A stretch of DNA of 47,600 nt from positions 1 to 47,600 of the forward strand of contig JAZRXE010000097.1 in the NCBI GenBank assembly GCA_045600065.1, read 5' to 3'. The translations under genes and the position numbers were made by a program. The notes beneath the pieces were generated by a model. That model saw only the letters and a list, made by a program, of their open reading frames with translations. It was not told the origin of the DNA and made no database searches. Positions 47,238-47,600 of the stretch are shown here, piece after piece (within the stretch, counting starts at the first letter, position 1; each line of letters begins with the position of its first letter). This DNA is from RGIG2707 sp045600065 (lineage in GTDB: Bacteria > Bacillota > Clostridia > Peptostreptococcales > Anaerovoracaceae).

Positions 47238-47600
47238 GTTATCCTCCTGAAACTAATCCTTTTGAGCCCGGACGAGCGATCCAAAGGCTTGAACCGGGCA
47301 CCGGGCGTGTGGGTACGGACAGATCTTCTGGTCAGCGAAAATCCGGAGGTTGTACAAAAATACGTTCTCTTACCCGTCCCGGGTGCATGATTGCCGCACC
47401 GTCTATCCTGATGTCATTTTATCTTAAACCGCGGCCTGCCGCAATAGCGGACGGACAGCCGGCGGTGTCAAGTTGTTGTGGAGTATTTCCAAGATTCCCC
47501 ATATTGAGTTTTCATTATCAGCAGATAAGTCTGTTCCAGTTACCTTCTCTTGAGAGCCGGAATGATGTTCCCGCAGTCAGATTCGATGCTTCACCGCTGA
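47238..47600. other. right-edge intergenic region
   Basis: No supported gene. Short GC hairpins occur near 47425-47465. A minus-strand frame open from the window edge to a stop at 47518-47520 could be the last 26 codons of a gene lying to the right, but nothing supports it further. Confidence 0.4.

Noticed and set aside
47518..47598. Minus-strand frame open to the right edge, ending at 47518
   Set aside because: Only 26 codons with no recognisable motif; too short to claim a gene end.
1..47600. tRNA, rRNA, insertion sequences and prophage genes
   Set aside because: Looked for in all gaps; no cloverleaf, rRNA stretch, transposase, integrase or phage structural gene was seen by eye.

Overview
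The window looks like a stretch of chromosome from an anaerobic Gram-positive bacterium of the Clostridia (Bacillota). The basis is gene content: a single-chain iron-sulfur L-serine dehydratase, a CIRCE-controlled small heat-shock protein, YtrA-type GntR and SdpR/SdpI regulators, S-layer-homology (SLH) surface proteins, UPF0182, DUF1846, consensus sigma-A-type promoters and strong AGGAGG ribosome sites. Base composition is moderately GC-rich, with a few AT-rich patches. The genus cannot be fixed. I see no rRNA, tRNA, CRISPR array, insertion sequence or prophage.

Layout. 1-4.7 kb: 3' end of a gene entering from the left, a decayed SLH remnant, CIRCE-hsp20, sdaA, then a nearly 1-kb gene-free region with a cluster of DnaA-box-like 9-mers. 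4.7-7.9 kb: a LysR regulator, an RluB-type pseudouridine synthase and a lipoprotein. 7.9-11.4 kb: a five-gene metal/redox operon (COG0523 GTPase, thioredoxin-like protein, ArsR, UPF0718 permease, Fe-S flavoprotein-like reductase) behind a strong promoter, an operator-like repeat and a structured leader. 11.7-16.5 kb: a GntR-led ABC exporter operon ending in an unknown 534-residue protein and an exonuclease. 16.7-20.6 kb: sdpRI with a palindromic operator over its start site, then an SPFH protein, a ribbon-helix-helix protein and galE, whose 3' end has been overwritten by two copies of a REP-like 32-bp repeat. 20.6-23.3 kb: an AT-rich, probably acquired membrane protein, a DNPH1-type nucleotide hydrolase and an NT5C-type phosphatase.

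23.5-34.3 kb is a cell-surface region. A promoter at about 30.9 kb drives an SLH protein that overlaps a 2,059-residue secreted propeller/beta-sandwich protein. Divergently, DUF1846, a second SLH protein and a Sel1-repeat protein are read. The natural inference for the first pair is that the SLH protein anchors the giant protein to the wall.

34.3-47.3 kb holds an unrecognised two-gene unit with its own promoter. It is followed by a striking three-gene operon: a 1,726-residue zinc-ribbon protein with several layers of internal repeats, a long coiled coil and one membrane span; a UPF0182 membrane protein; and a long-form glutamine synthetase whose start codon touches the preceding stop codon. 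The last gene is an unrecognised 188-residue protein.

The best candidates for undescribed biology are the zinc-ribbon/coiled-coil-UPF0182-glutamine synthetase operon, the SLH/giant propeller pair, the unknown pair at 34.4-36.2 kb, the nested-helix leader ahead of the COG0523 operon, and the DnaA-box-like cluster.
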